A stretch of DNA of 64,000 nt. It comes from SP5GCR1 sp965199685. Its GTDB lineage: Bacteria; Pseudomonadota; Gammaproteobacteria; Poriferisulfidales; Oxydemutatoraceae. The stretch lies in contig OZ241323.1 of assembly GCA_965199685.1 (NCBI GenBank), forward strand, positions 1,922,001-1,986,000. The letters are read 5' to 3'. Shown one piece after another: positions 24,258-32,815 of the stretch. How positions within the stretch are numbered: the first letter of the stretch is position 1; each line of letters opens with the position of its first letter. Below the pieces are notes generated by a model that saw only the letters and a program-made list of their open reading frames with translations, had not been told where the DNA came from and did not search any database. The position numbers and the translations under genes were made by a program.

Positions 24258-24980
24258 ATGAAAAAAACACTTTATCGTGTCGTAGTCTATACATTTTTGA
24301 TGTTTGCTACGGCTTTCGTCACGCTTGCCAATGCAGGCGATTTGAGTATTGAAAAAGCGAAGCAATATCTAGCAGGTTCTTTTCCTAACGCCGAGATTGA
24401 CAGTCTAAAACCGGCAGCAATGCCTGGTGTCTACGAGGTTGTCATCGAAGGGGGCGTTTATTATTTGACCGAAGATGGAAAATTTTTACTCGCCGGTTCG
24501 TTATACGACTTAGAAAATGGCAAAGACCTTACCAAGCAGGCTAAGAATGAATTAAGGGGCAACATCGTCGCGATGCTTTCCGAGCGAGAGGCGATTACTT
24601 ACGCACCGGCGGAATATGAATACACAATCAATGTGTTCAGTGATGTGGAATGTGCTTCGTGCCGTAATTTTCATAGCCAAATAGACCAAGTCAATGCGCT
24701 TGGTATACGAGTACGCTATTTTATAACCCCGTTTCTTGGAGATACGGCATACCAGAAGGCAATTGGTGTTTGGTGTGCCGACGATCGCCCTGAGGCATTA
24801 GACAAAGCCAAACTGGGTATGGCTGTAGAGGATAAACAATGCGACACCCCATTAGACGAGAATCTGCGCGTGGCAGAACTGCTCGGCATCAAAGGCACTC
24901 CTTCCTTTTTGCTTGACAACGGTTCGTTACTACAAGGTTATCGGACACCCAAAGTGCTATTTGATGAAGTCAAAAAATAG
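24258..24980 (+). CDS. DsbC/DsbG-like thiol:disulfide interchange protein
   Basis: 240 residues. ATG at 24258 with GAGAGG at 24245-24250 is chosen over an in-frame TTG at 24243. A signal peptide (YRVVVYTFLMFATAFVTLANA) precedes a dimerisation domain (residues ~20-90) and a thioredoxin fold with active site CASC in VFSDVECASCRNFH, and the cis-Pro in GIKGTPSFLL. DsbC normally has CGYC, so the dipeptide is unusual. Two other cysteines (GVWCADD, DKQCDTP) may form a structural disulfide as in DsbC. The last codons GTC AAA AAA TAG merge into AAAAATAGAACCGCC of repeat block 11, so the repeat supplies the stop. A role in folding the operon's Cys-containing lipoprotein is inference. Confidence 0.85.
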   Translation: MKKTLYRVVVYTFLMFATAFVTLANAGDLSIEKAKQYLAGSFPNAEIDSLKPAAMPGVYEVVIEGGVYYLTEDGKFLLAGSLYDLENGKDLTKQAKNELRGNIVAMLSEREAITYAPAEYEYTINVFSDVECASCRNFHSQIDQVNALGIRVRYFITPFLGDTAYQKAIGVWCADDRPEALDKAKLGMAVEDKQCDTPLDENLRVAELLGIKGTPSFLLDNGSLLQGYRTPKVLFDEVKK

Positions 24981-25622
24981 AACCGCCGTTTGTTGCGACG
25001 GCAACAAACGGCGTAACATTGTGCAGAACCTTAACATGGTTATGCGGGTCGGACAAGCTAAGGCTTTTCCTAAATGGTGGTTGTGGCGTGTCTGCACGAA
25101 CCCAACCGCCATGCGCCACCAAATTATGCAAACCACCCGTAGGGGAGGGCTAACATGCCCTCCCTAAAGTTTAGTACTTGCACGAATTTAACCGCTTGTG
25201 CCACCCAATTATGCAAACCACCCGTAGGGGAGGGCTAACATGGAGCTGTTGAAAAAGTGTCTGCATTGGTACATTCCCCTCCTGTGGAGGGGTGGCAGGC
25301 GCAGCCTGACGGGGTGGTTGTGGCGTGTCTGCACGAACCCAACCGCTTGCGCCACTAAATTATGCAAACCACCCGTAGGGGAGGGCTAACATGCCCTCCC
25401 TAAAGTTTAGCACTTGTACGAACCCAACCGCCATGCGCCACCAAATTTACGAAAACGGTAGGGGCGGACTTATATGTCCGCCCTACGGTACCGTTCCGCA
25501 CAACTGTAACCGCTTGCGCCACCAAATTGTGCAAACCATTTGCCGAGTACTGGCACGATATCGTGTGTTGATACAAAGTACACCCGAACCCCAGTGCATG
25601 AAACACCTTTTTAACAACCTCA
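24974..25622. repeat. Interspersed repeat block 11 (large composite)
   Basis: About 650 bases without a gene. Contains GCCGTTTGTTG/CAACAAACGGC, a GGACAAGC-TAAG-GCTT segment, GGGGAGGGCTAACATGCCCT, a palindrome GGGGCGGAC/GTCCGCCC, CCCCTCC(TGT)GGAGGGG, CAGGC(GCA)GCCTG, several AACCGCTTGCGCCAC pieces and the closing TTTTTAACAACCTCAC. Three tandem runs of the GGTTGTGGCG/AACCCAACCGC type repeat within it. Confidence 0.9.
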
Positions 25623-25632
25623 CAGGTGACAT

Positions 25633-26400
25633 ATGTCTTCCGTAGCCGCAACTACCATTAAAAAATTTCCGTTTATTCCGATTGCCTCAGTGGCAGGACT
25701 CATCACTATATGGTGGCTGGGTTCTTTGGGCTTGGGCAGAGAATCACTGCCGCTGCCAACGGACGTATTGGCAGAAATAACCCGATACACTGAGAGTGGT
25801 GAATTGCTTGTTCATATCGGCATCACGCTATGGCGCGTGATTGCCAGCTTCACGCTTGCCATCTTCATAGGCATGACGATTGGGCTGTTGATGGGGACTT
25901 CCATGAGAGCGAACGAAATACTTGATCCGTGGTTGTTGTTCTTCCTTAATCTACCAGCACTGGTCGTTATCATCCTCGCCTATATCTGGTTGGGATTGAC
26001 CGAAGTCGCCGCAGTCCTCGCCGTTGCCGTCAACAAAATACCTAATGTGGTTGTGACTCTACGCGAAGGTGCACGCGCTATGGATAGCGGTTTGCAAAAT
26101 ATGGCATATGTATTTCAATTCAGCTGGTGGAAGAGACTGCGCCATGTCGTCATACCGCAGCTCGCACCCTATGTCGCTGCGGCAACACGCTCAGGTATCT
26201 CGTTGATCTGGAAGATTGTGCTGGTGGTTGAATTGCTCGGACGCAGCGATGGTGTAGGTTTTCAACTACACCTGCAATTTCAATTATTCAATATCGCTGG
26301 GATTATGGCGTGGGGCTTAACCTTCGTCGTTATCATGCAGTTCGTGGAGTTGTTCTTGGTACAGCCCTTTGAACGATATGTCAACCGGTGGCGTAAATAA
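25633..26400 (+). CDS. ABC transporter permease, NitT/TauT/SsuC type
   Basis: 255 residues with about six membrane helices and the EAA-like loop EGARAMDSGLQNMAYVFQ followed by RLRHVVIPQLAPYVAAATRSG, typical of SsuC/TauC-type importers for organic or inorganic anions. AGGTGA lies before the ATG, although repeat block 11 ends only about 10 bases upstream. Its stop TAA shares one base with the ATG of the ATPase. No binding protein lies beside it; the NMT1-like protein at 42974, next to xoxF, is the obvious candidate. The substrate is unknown. Confidence 0.85.
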   Translation: MSSVAATTIKKFPFIPIASVAGLITIWWLGSLGLGRESLPLPTDVLAEITRYTESGELLVHIGITLWRVIASFTLAIFIGMTIGLLMGTSMRANEILDPWLLFFLNLPALVVIILAYIWLGLTEVAAVLAVAVNKIPNVVVTLREGARAMDSGLQNMAYVFQFSWWKRLRHVVIPQLAPYVAAATRSGISLIWKIVLVVELLGRSDGVGFQLHLQFQLFNIAGIMAWGLTFVVIMQFVELFLVQPFERYVNRWRK

Positions 26401-27137
26401 TGTCTGACCCACTGCTTTCAGTCAAGGTTGATGAAAAGAACTTTATGCGCCATGACGGCAAACAAATTCCGGTGCTTAGAGATGTTGCGTTTACCATTCC
26501 AGATCATGAACTAATCGTCATCACCGGTCCCTCAGGTTGCGGAAAAACAACACTGCTAAATCTTATCGCCGGACTCGATGCTGACTACCACGGACACATC
26601 GAACTACCGCCGCATCCCAAAGGCGAGCTACCGCTGTCTTATGTATTCCAGAAACCTTGCTTATTACCGTGGCGCACACTAAAAGAAAACATCATGCTGG
26701 CTTTGCCTTCGCCACAACACAGCGAAGCACAAGTCACATCGCTACTAGAACAAATGGGCATAGCCGACGCTGCCGATAGTTATCCGAATGCGCTGTCGTT
26801 GGGTATGGCACGGCGCACTGCCCTGGCGCGCGCATTTGCGGTCAAAGCTCCGTTGTTGTTGATGGACGAAGCATTTTCGTCTATTGATGAACTCACCTCA
26901 CAACGGCTGCGAGAGTTGCTTTTGTCGCAACTGGAAGTCTCATCGCGTATCGTTATTTTCTTGACGCATAACCTGCGTGAGGCAATATTTTTGGGCGATC
27001 GTCTATTGGTCATGTCCAAACGGCCGTCCACAGTAGTCGCCGATCTATCGTTGCCCGGCGAGCGCGGGCGTCCGTCTGCCGAAGTTGAGACACTGCATAA
27101 AGAAATCCTAGACCAATTCCCCAACATACTCGGATGA
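26400..27137 (+). CDS. ABC transporter ATPase, NitT/TauT/SsuB type
   Basis: 245 residues. Walker A GPSGCGKTT, Q-loop VFQKPCLLPWRTL, Walker B LLLMDEAFSSID and switch His FLTHNLREAI are present. The signature is LSLGMARRTALARAF rather than LSGGQ: the second and third residues are altered, as in part of this family, so it probably remains active but is worth noting. The gene overlaps the permease stop by one base. A repeat block starts 10 bases downstream, with no terminator visible. Confidence 0.85.
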   Translation: MSDPLLSVKVDEKNFMRHDGKQIPVLRDVAFTIPDHELIVITGPSGCGKTTLLNLIAGLDADYHGHIELPPHPKGELPLSYVFQKPCLLPWRTLKENIMLALPSPQHSEAQVTSLLEQMGIADAADSYPNALSLGMARRTALARAFAVKAPLLLMDEAFSSIDELTSQRLRELLLSQLEVSSRIVIFLTHNLREAIFLGDRLLVMSKRPSTVVADLSLPGERGRPSAEVETLHKEILDQFPNILG

Positions 27138-27147
27138 TAAAAGCATT

Positions 27148-27285
27148 GGGGCTGTTGAAATCAATCAGCAATTGGATATGTCCGCCCTCAAGGACTGTTC
27201 TGCATAGATCCAACCGCTCCGCTCTATCTGTATGGTTGCTGTAATTATGTTGCGAAAGCGGTTAGGTTTGTGCAAAACCCTAACG
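27148..27285. repeat. Interspersed repeat block 12
   Basis: Begins GGGGCTGTTGAAATCAATCA and holds GGATATGTCCGCCCT, ATCCAACCGCTCC and AAGCGGTTAGGTTTGTGCA. It ends at the stop of the minus-strand small protein at 27286. Confidence 0.75.
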
Positions 27286-27552
27286 TTAAATCATAAACTC
27301 AAAAATTCCCATCAATGCACTCAGCAAAAAAATAGTCGTTAGACCCCACTTAGTTTGCCCTTTAATTGTAGACACTTCTAAGTCTGCAATTTTTGATTTC
27401 AACTCAACTATTTCTTCTCTAAGTACTAGTATCTGCTTTTTAAGCTCTACTTCTACTTTAGATATCTTTGAGTCAATTAACTCTTCTATTTCTTCTTTTG
27501 TCATTTGCTCAACCAAAGCCTTTTCTTTCTTTTCCACTTCTTTCTCTCCCAT
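27286..27552 (-). CDS. Small coiled-coil, C-terminal-TM protein (related layout to copies at 1930, 29833, 32816)
   Basis: 88 residues from the ATG at 27552. A long charged helix (KEKALVEQMTKEEIEELIDS, then EVELKKQILVLREEIVELKS) forms a coiled coil, ending in a membrane helix WGLTTIFLLSALMGIFEF. An upstream in-frame start at 27645 is rejected because those codons come from repeat block 13. An extended -10 TGCTATAAT (27586-27578) lies upstream and suggests a short leader; no clear Shine-Dalgarno is seen. Function unknown. It is enclosed by repeat blocks 12 and 13. Confidence 0.65.
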   Translation of the reverse strand: MGEKEVEKKEKALVEQMTKEEIEELIDSKISKVEVELKKQILVLREEIVELKSKIADLEVSTIKGQTKWGLTTIFLLSALMGIFEFMI

Positions 27553-27597
27553 AATATATGCCAATGTAAAAAGTGTTATTATAGCAAAATCCCACAA

Positions 27598-27868
27598 ATT
27601 TTGGTTCTCATAAATTATGTGGCGCAAGCGGTTAGGTTTGTTCAATGTCAGTACTTTTTTGCGTACCCACCATTTAGGACAAGCCTTAGTTTGTCCGACC
27701 TACATACCCATGCTAAGGTTCTGCACAATGTTACACCGCTTGTCTTTGCTATTCGTGTTATTTCTAACAGCCATAAATAGCTAAATTTTGTACAACCTAA
27801 CGTTCCTTGTGCTACTGCAACAAGGAACGGTTATTTGCAGCAAACGGCGATTTTATTTTTCAATAGCC
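27598..27868. repeat. Interspersed repeat block 13
   Basis: Contains AATTATGTGGCGCAAGCGGTT, a GGACAAGC/GTTTGTCC hairpin with CTTA loop, a further GTTCCTTGT/ACAAGGAAC hairpin (a distinct stem), GCAAACGGCGATTTTA and TTTTTCAATAGCCC. From 27869 to the porin there is AT-rich leader with a terminator-like hairpin. Confidence 0.8.
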
Positions 27869-27885
27869 CTATATACATTATTGGA

Positions 27886-27911
27886 GTGTTGCTTTTTAGC
27901 AACACTTTTTT
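27886..27911 (+). terminator. Rho-independent terminator-like hairpin
   Basis: GTGTTGC (27886-27892), loop TTTTTA, GCAACAC (27899-27905), then six T. It lies between repeat block 13 and the porin leader; no gene on the + strand ends directly before it, so it may insulate the porin from read-through. Confidence 0.55.
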
Positions 27912-28052
27912 ATCATTTTTGTACCATTTTTGTAGTATTACATATTTATTTAACTTATACTACAGCGATTATCTAAACTTTTTTAGATATATTAGTGACT
28001 TATTTTTTAAGTCTTGGATTCTTATCAAAGTAATAACTCTCGGGAGGAGAAT

Positions 28053-29516
28053 ATGAAATATTTGAAAAAACTAACAGTAACCATGATTAGCTGTTTGATG
28101 TTTACCATCCCCACATCTGCATTTGCAGATGCATTTGAAGGTTTATCAATGATGCGCATGGGTGCATGGGATGTTGACTTTAGCGGTAATGTAAATGCGT
28201 TTGCCACTATAGGCGAATGTGATCCGCAAGTAGAAGGCACTGTAATCGGAGGCGGCTTAGCCTGTCTAGGAAACGGTGCCGACGAAGACTACGTTGATGT
28301 CAGAGACGGTTTGTTGCCGTCTTGGTTCAATTTCACTGCCTCAACGGTCACCGATGGCGGCATCAAAACCGCTGTTCATCTTAGCTATCAGCCAGGGACT
28401 AGTACTGGAAACGGTCCTCTAGCTGGTAGAGATGGTGCCCTAGGTCAAAATGATGTCAACTTTCGTCAAGTCTTCTTGACTTTCGGCACCGAACAATGGG
28501 GCACGATCAAGCTGGGACGCGATTTGGGTGTGTTCGGCAGCGACGCTATTCTGCAAGATATGACGCTACTTGGTGTCGGGTCGGGTGCATATATTGATGG
28601 TCACACTACGCTAGGTCGTATTGGTGTCGGTTATTTGTACGCCGACTGGAAAGCCCAAGTTCAATATACATCGCCTAACATGAACGGCTTTACTTTAACT
28701 GCGGCACTCGTTGATCCATGGGAAGCGGTTTCGCTGGCTGGTGCTACTGCTACTAATAGTACTGCATATAGTAGCATTGGTACTGGTGCTCAAACGATTC
28801 CTTTTGCTGAAAATGATCCCATGAACAGGGAAACTCGCGCTGCCAATTATCGTCAAGAAAATGATACCTACGGTTTTGAAGCCAAGCTCAACTACGACTA
28901 TGCGGCGGGCGACACCTCATTGAAACTTTGGGCAGGCTTCATCTACCAGGAGGTAGACTTTGTCGGTCCAGATACCACTGGCGGTGAAGAAGGCGGCGAA
29001 GGTAACAATACCGAAGCCGAAGGCTATGAAATTGGTTTCAAGTGGGGTTACGGCAGCTTTGATGTCGTTGGTCATTATTACGATGGTGAAGGCATCGGCA
29101 CTACCGGCTTCCTAGTAGACGGCGTGGATGCCTTGTTTAATGAGCGCGACTCGGACGGTTTTTACCTCCAAGGTCGCTACCGCCTGCCCACCGGTACCCT
29201 GCTGGGACTCAGCTACGGTGAAAGTTCGCTTGACGAAACCGCTCGGGACCGTGACTGGAGAATTGATAATGATGGCCCAGATGGAAACAACGATTGCCTC
29301 GTCGCCGAATTTAACACCTTAAATGGTGCCTGCGATCCGTATGACCCTAACTATCATTTGATTGATACCAACGAATCAGTGGTAGTCGGTCTTTATCATC
29401 CGATAGGCGAAGCGTTGAACTTGGTGCTTGAATACACTGATACCGAAGCCGAATCGCATAGCGGTATTACCAACGAGGAACAAACATTGGCAATTGGTGC
29501 CATCATGTTCTTTTAA
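28053..29516 (+). CDS. Outer-membrane porin (Gram-negative trimeric porin family)
   Basis: 487 residues. ATG at 28053 with GGGAGGAG just upstream; an earlier in-frame ATG at 28014 is unlikely. The signal LKKLTVTMISCLMFTIPTSAFA is cut before DAFEG. The mature chain has the porin signature TLGRDLGVFG-type segment (WGTIKLGRDLGVFG), strands of alternating residues, surface loops rich in Gly, Asn and Glu (TTGGEEGGEGNN), and a C-terminal strand ending in F (AIGAIMFF), needed for BAM recognition. Two cysteine pairs (GECDPQ..GLACLG and NDCLVAEF..NGACDPY) may form loop disulfides. It is monocistronic, ending at a strong terminator. Confidence 0.9.
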   Translation: MKYLKKLTVTMISCLMFTIPTSAFADAFEGLSMMRMGAWDVDFSGNVNAFATIGECDPQVEGTVIGGGLACLGNGADEDYVDVRDGLLPSWFNFTASTVTDGGIKTAVHLSYQPGTSTGNGPLAGRDGALGQNDVNFRQVFLTFGTEQWGTIKLGRDLGVFGSDAILQDMTLLGVGSGAYIDGHTTLGRIGVGYLYADWKAQVQYTSPNMNGFTLTAALVDPWEAVSLAGATATNSTAYSSIGTGAQTIPFAENDPMNRETRAANYRQENDTYGFEAKLNYDYAAGDTSLKLWAGFIYQEVDFVGPDTTGGEEGGEGNNTEAEGYEIGFKWGYGSFDVVGHYYDGEGIGTTGFLVDGVDALFNERDSDGFYLQGRYRLPTGTLLGLSYGESSLDETARDRDWRIDNDGPDGNNDCLVAEFNTLNGACDPYDPNYHLIDTNESVVVGLYHPIGEALNLVLEYTDTEAESHSGITNEEQTLAIGAIMFF

Positions 29517-29548
29517 GTACAACAACATCCTTCATAAATACTCGTAAT

Positions 29549-29583
29549 GCTGTTGCCGGCAGAAACCGGCAACAGCTTTTTTT
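29549..29583 (+). terminator. Rho-independent terminator of the porin gene
   Basis: A perfect 11-base stem, GCTGTTGCCGG (29549-29559) and CCGGCAACAGC (29566-29576), with loop CAGAAA, then seven T (29577-29583), 30 bases after the porin stop. Confidence 0.9.
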
Positions 29584-29587
29584 CCAA

Positions 29588-29790
29588 CCACAAAGTACCC
29601 TACATGTGTAGGAGCGGACCATTCCCCTCCTCTGGATCTGCACAAACAAAGTGAGTACATTCCCCTCCTGTGGAGGGGTGGCAGGCTTCGCCTGACGGGG
29701 TGGTCTTTTGCGTACGCACCACCTTTACACCAACCAACCGCTCTGCGCCACCTGCATGGTTTTGGCAGTCCCTTTCCAACAACCCCGAAT
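29588..29790. repeat. Interspersed repeat block 14
   Basis: Contains GTAGGAGCGGACCATTCCCC, the CCCCTCC(TGT)GGAGGGG and CAGGC(TTC)GCCTG hairpins and AACCAACCGCTCTGCGCCAC. It ends about 40 bases before the small coiled-coil gene at 29833. Confidence 0.82.
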
Positions 29791-29832
29791 ATCTCGGAAT
29801 ATGTTAAACTTCACATACTGGAGTAAATAGAA

Positions 29833-30081
29833 ATGACTGATATTGCGTTATACAACATATTAAGAAAGATACCTGATGTATCCGATGCCGAAGCAAAGGA
29901 AGCCGTGGCAGGGGTTGCTAGTTCAAGGGAAATGGCTACGAAGGCGGATATAAAAGATATGGCTACAAAGGAGTACATAAAAGCAGAGATAGCAAATTTA
30001 GAAACTAGACTAACAAATAGAATATATGCGGTCGCTGGGATAATAATTGCAGCAGTTGGATTGATGATAAGGTTTTTATAG
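29833..30081 (+). CDS. Small coiled-coil, single-TM protein (DUF1640/CCDC90-like), copy 2
   Basis: 82 residues, with ALYNILRKIPDVSDAEAKEA at the start, MATKADIKDMATKEYIKAEI as a helix, and a C-terminal membrane helix (YAVAGIIIAAVGLMIRFL). Residues 4-23 are nearly identical to the copy at 32816. CTGGAG precedes the ATG. It is bracketed by repeat block 14 upstream. Function unknown. Confidence 0.75.
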   Translation: MTDIALYNILRKIPDVSDAEAKEAVAGVASSREMATKADIKDMATKEYIKAEIANLETRLTNRIYAVAGIIIAAVGLMIRFL

Positions 30082-30227
30082 CAAGGCAAGACTATCATTT
30101 TCTCGGCTGTCAGCTACTTTGTGAAACTTCGTACTCAATAGCTAATTGATCCATTGCTGGTGTCCAATTCCTTATCGACATCGTACACTATTCCAAAAAC
30201 CCCATACTTTAATGCTAAAATAGCGCA

Positions 30228-31043
30228 ATGCTTTCTTATTGCAAATTCTATAAAATCATCGCTTATGTATTGGTGCTCTTTGCGATACCAATATGCACAT
30301 ACGCCCAAGTCGGACAATGGCAGGAGGGTGAATTCGTCAAACTCGTGGCACGCGACGGCAACCCTGAAATTAGTAATAACCACCCGCTTAAAATTAACCC
30401 GCAGACGCTTACCACAATCCTCACCGAAATAAAAATTCTACCTAAAAAGACATCGGATGACGACATACCAGAGGCATTGTTCTCAAAATCAAAAACCAAA
30501 TCCCTAGGCATCAAACTGAGTGAAGCCTTTAGAGAAGCGCGTCCCGACCAAGACATCGCCTTTCAGGTAATGGAATTATCGTCGGTGCTCGGCAAATTTA
30601 TCAAAAAACCGGCTTATACCACTGGGCGTATATTCTGGAGAAATAAACGGTTGCAAATAGTCTTCGGGTCTATACGACGGGGTGTCGCTAAACGTAGACT
30701 TTTTGGGCAAAATACTGGATTTATCAATCCACCACAGCTTGGTAGCCGTGAGCGTATGGCTGATTCTGACTACAAGCCTGCACTATTTCCCGGCACTCGC
30801 TATGCGGAAACCCGCAGCGGTGACGTTCGTAGTGACTGGCTTATGATAGATCCGCGCGAAACTTTGCGTGCGACCGCTGATGCCGAAAAGCAAACCGAGA
30901 TGCAAGCCCAAGGTGAGCGTAAAGCAGAACCCGACAACTCAGTGGAGGCACGTCTCAGATATTTGAAAGGCTTGCGCGAACGGGATTTGATATCCGAAGA
31001 AAACTACCGATACAAAGTGCGCCAAATTTTGGATAACCTCTAA
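30228..31043 (+). CDS. Exported protein of unknown function with SHOCT-like C-terminus
   Basis: 271 residues. A signal peptide (KIIAYVLVLFAIPICTYA, cut before QVG) is followed by a soluble domain with TGRIFWRNKRLQIVFGSIRRGVAKRR and a linker rich in Ala, Glu and Lys. The last 30 residues (ARLRYLKGLRERDLISEENY) resemble the SHOCT oligomerisation motif. TAAAAT at 30216-30221 is only 6 bases before the ATG, giving a nearly leaderless message if used. I do not recognise the main domain, and the neighbours give no clue. Confidence 0.65.
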   Translation: MLSYCKFYKIIAYVLVLFAIPICTYAQVGQWQEGEFVKLVARDGNPEISNNHPLKINPQTLTTILTEIKILPKKTSDDDIPEALFSKSKTKSLGIKLSEAFREARPDQDIAFQVMELSSVLGKFIKKPAYTTGRIFWRNKRLQIVFGSIRRGVAKRRLFGQNTGFINPPQLGSRERMADSDYKPALFPGTRYAETRSGDVRSDWLMIDPRETLRATADAEKQTEMQAQGERKAEPDNSVEARLRYLKGLRERDLISEENYRYKVRQILDNL

Positions 31044-31276
31044 TGCGACTATTAAGAAAATGTTTCATGCACCGTAGGGGATAATTGTCTAGTGCAGAAC
31101 CACCACAACCACCCCGTCAGGCTTCGCCTGCCACCCCTCCACAGGAGGGGAATGTACCAATGCAGATACTTTTTCAACAGCCCCATGTTAGCCCTCCTCT
31201 ACAGGTGGTTATCATAAATTTAATGGCGCAGAGCGGTTGAATTTTTGCAATGACGATACTTTTTTAACAGCCCCAC
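31044..31276. repeat. Interspersed repeat block 15
   Basis: Begins GACTATTAAGAAAATGTTTC, contains CAGGC(TTC)GCCTG and CCCCTCC(ACA)GGAGGGG hairpins and ACTTTTTCAACAGCCCC, then GGTTATCATAAATTTAATGG and a second ACTTTTTTAACAGCCCC. Confidence 0.87.
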
Positions 31277-31316
31277 GTAATGATTAGATCAACTTAACAC
31301 AAAGGAGGAAACCCCT

Positions 31317-32354
31317 ATGCCAAACGACTTTTACAACGAAAAAAATCATGGAAGCTATGAGATTTTCAATCTCGGAGATTTTGGATTACAACGCGGTGGT
31401 TCGTTGCCAGATTGCAAACTCGCTTATGCAACGGCAGGCGAACTCGCTACTGCAAAAGACAATGCAATACTCTTTCCGGTGATGTTCTCCGGCACCAGCG
31501 GTAGCCTACAACATTATATAGGCGAAGGCTTAGCACTTGACCCTAAAAAATACTTCATTATTATCCCTAACCAACTTGGCAATGGGCTTTCTAGTTCTCC
31601 TAACAATAGTGATGCTCCGTTTAATGCAAGCTCGTTTCCGTCGCTGGATATTGCCGATGACGTACGCGCCCAACATCGCTTGCTTAATGAACACTTCGGC
31701 ATCACTGAACTACAACTGGTTGTCGGCTGGTCTATGGGAGCGCAGCAAACTTATGAATGGGCAGTGCGCTATCCGGACATGGTGCGCCGTGCTGCACCGA
31801 TTGCCGGCACCGCCAAAGTAACTCCGCACGACGCACTTTATGTGGATACTTTTTGCGAGGCACTCAAATCCGATCCGGTTTGGAACCATGGAGACTACGG
31901 AGACGATGTCGTCAAAGACGGCTTGCAACGCTTGGCTCGAGTATTTGCGCTAATGGGTGTATGCCCCGAATTCTACAAGCAACAACTGTGGCAAAAAATT
32001 GACATTAAGTCTATGGACGAGTTCTTGAGCGGCTTTTGGGAAAAATGGTTTGCACCGATGGATCCCAATGTCTTACTATGTATGGCAGATAAATGGAAAA
32101 ACGGCGATGTAAGCATTCCGTATGACGGCGATTTGAATAAAGCCTTGCAGCGTATTACTGCCCGCACAACCGTTATCGCTTTTGCCGAAGATATGTTTAT
32201 ACCCGAACAAGATTGTCGTGCCGAACAAGCGATGATACCCAACAGCAACATAGAAGTGCTGGATAGCCTATGGGGACATTTCACTACTCTAGGTTTATTT
32301 GAAGAAGACTTTAAGCGTATCAACGAAATCCTTGGCGACCTACTCGCTAGCTAG
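31317..32354 (+). CDS. MetX-like alpha/beta hydrolase (homoserine O-acetyltransferase family-like)
   Basis: 345 residues of the MetX-type alpha/beta-hydrolase group. The nucleophile elbow is GWSMGAQQTYEWA, the oxyanion region FSGTSGSLQHYIGEGLALDP is close to the N-terminus, and the acid/base ends appear as AFAEDMFIPEQD and SLWGHFTT. Many such proteins are annotated as homoserine O-acetyltransferase but lack that activity; I would not call it metX. AAAGGAGGAAACCCCT before the ATG is an excellent ribosome site. It is alone, between repeat blocks 15 and 16. Confidence 0.8.
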   Translation: MPNDFYNEKNHGSYEIFNLGDFGLQRGGSLPDCKLAYATAGELATAKDNAILFPVMFSGTSGSLQHYIGEGLALDPKKYFIIIPNQLGNGLSSSPNNSDAPFNASSFPSLDIADDVRAQHRLLNEHFGITELQLVVGWSMGAQQTYEWAVRYPDMVRRAAPIAGTAKVTPHDALYVDTFCEALKSDPVWNHGDYGDDVVKDGLQRLARVFALMGVCPEFYKQQLWQKIDIKSMDEFLSGFWEKWFAPMDPNVLLCMADKWKNGDVSIPYDGDLNKALQRITARTTVIAFAEDMFIPEQDCRAEQAMIPNSNIEVLDSLWGHFTTLGLFEEDFKRINEILGDLLAS

Positions 32355-32364
32355 CATAACGTTA

Positions 32365-32768
32365 AGGCTTTGCACCGTAGGGGAGGACTAACATGGGACT
32401 GTTGAAGAAGTGTCTGCATTAGTACATTCCCCTCCTTTGGAGGGGTGGCAGGCGCAGCCTGACGGGGTGGTTGCAAAGGTTCTGCACAAAGTCACGCCGT
32501 TTGTGCTACTGCAACAAACGGCGGTTCTATTTTTCAACAGCCCCACATGCCCTCCCTAAAGTACTGTTTTGCACTATTCCAACCGCTGCGCGCCATCAAA
32601 TTATGGTTACCGTAAACGAAATGGATGAATGGATTGTTCGTACAAGGACAATGCGTTTAGGAGGGCATGTTAGCCCTCCCCTACCCATATTGGATCCTTG
32701 TACCACCCAACCGCTCTGCGCCATTGATTTATAGGAGCCATGCAGATGGCGCGTGGCGGTTACCCCAT
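32365..32768. repeat. Interspersed repeat block 16
   Basis: Contains GGGACTGTTGAAGAAGTGTC, CCCCTCC(TTT)GGAGGGG, CAGGC(GCA)GCCTG, a reverse GCCGTTTGT/ACAAACGGC hairpin, TTTTTCAACAGCCCC, CATGCCCTCCCTAAAGTACTG and GGAGGGCATGTTAGCCCTCC. It ends about 50 bases before copy 3 of the small coiled-coil family. Confidence 0.88.
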
Positions 32769-32815
32769 TTTTACGATTATAAGGCTAAAATAGTCTTTAT
32801 TTGAGAGTAAACAAG

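Noticed and set aside
25391..25645. Frames inside repeat block 11
   Set aside because: Composed of repeat units only; codon pattern and lack of homology point to noncoding DNA.
31317..32354. Calling the MetX-like hydrolase homoserine O-acetyltransferase
   Set aside because: The family is often misannotated; no methionine-pathway neighbours and no diagnostic residues that I can verify.
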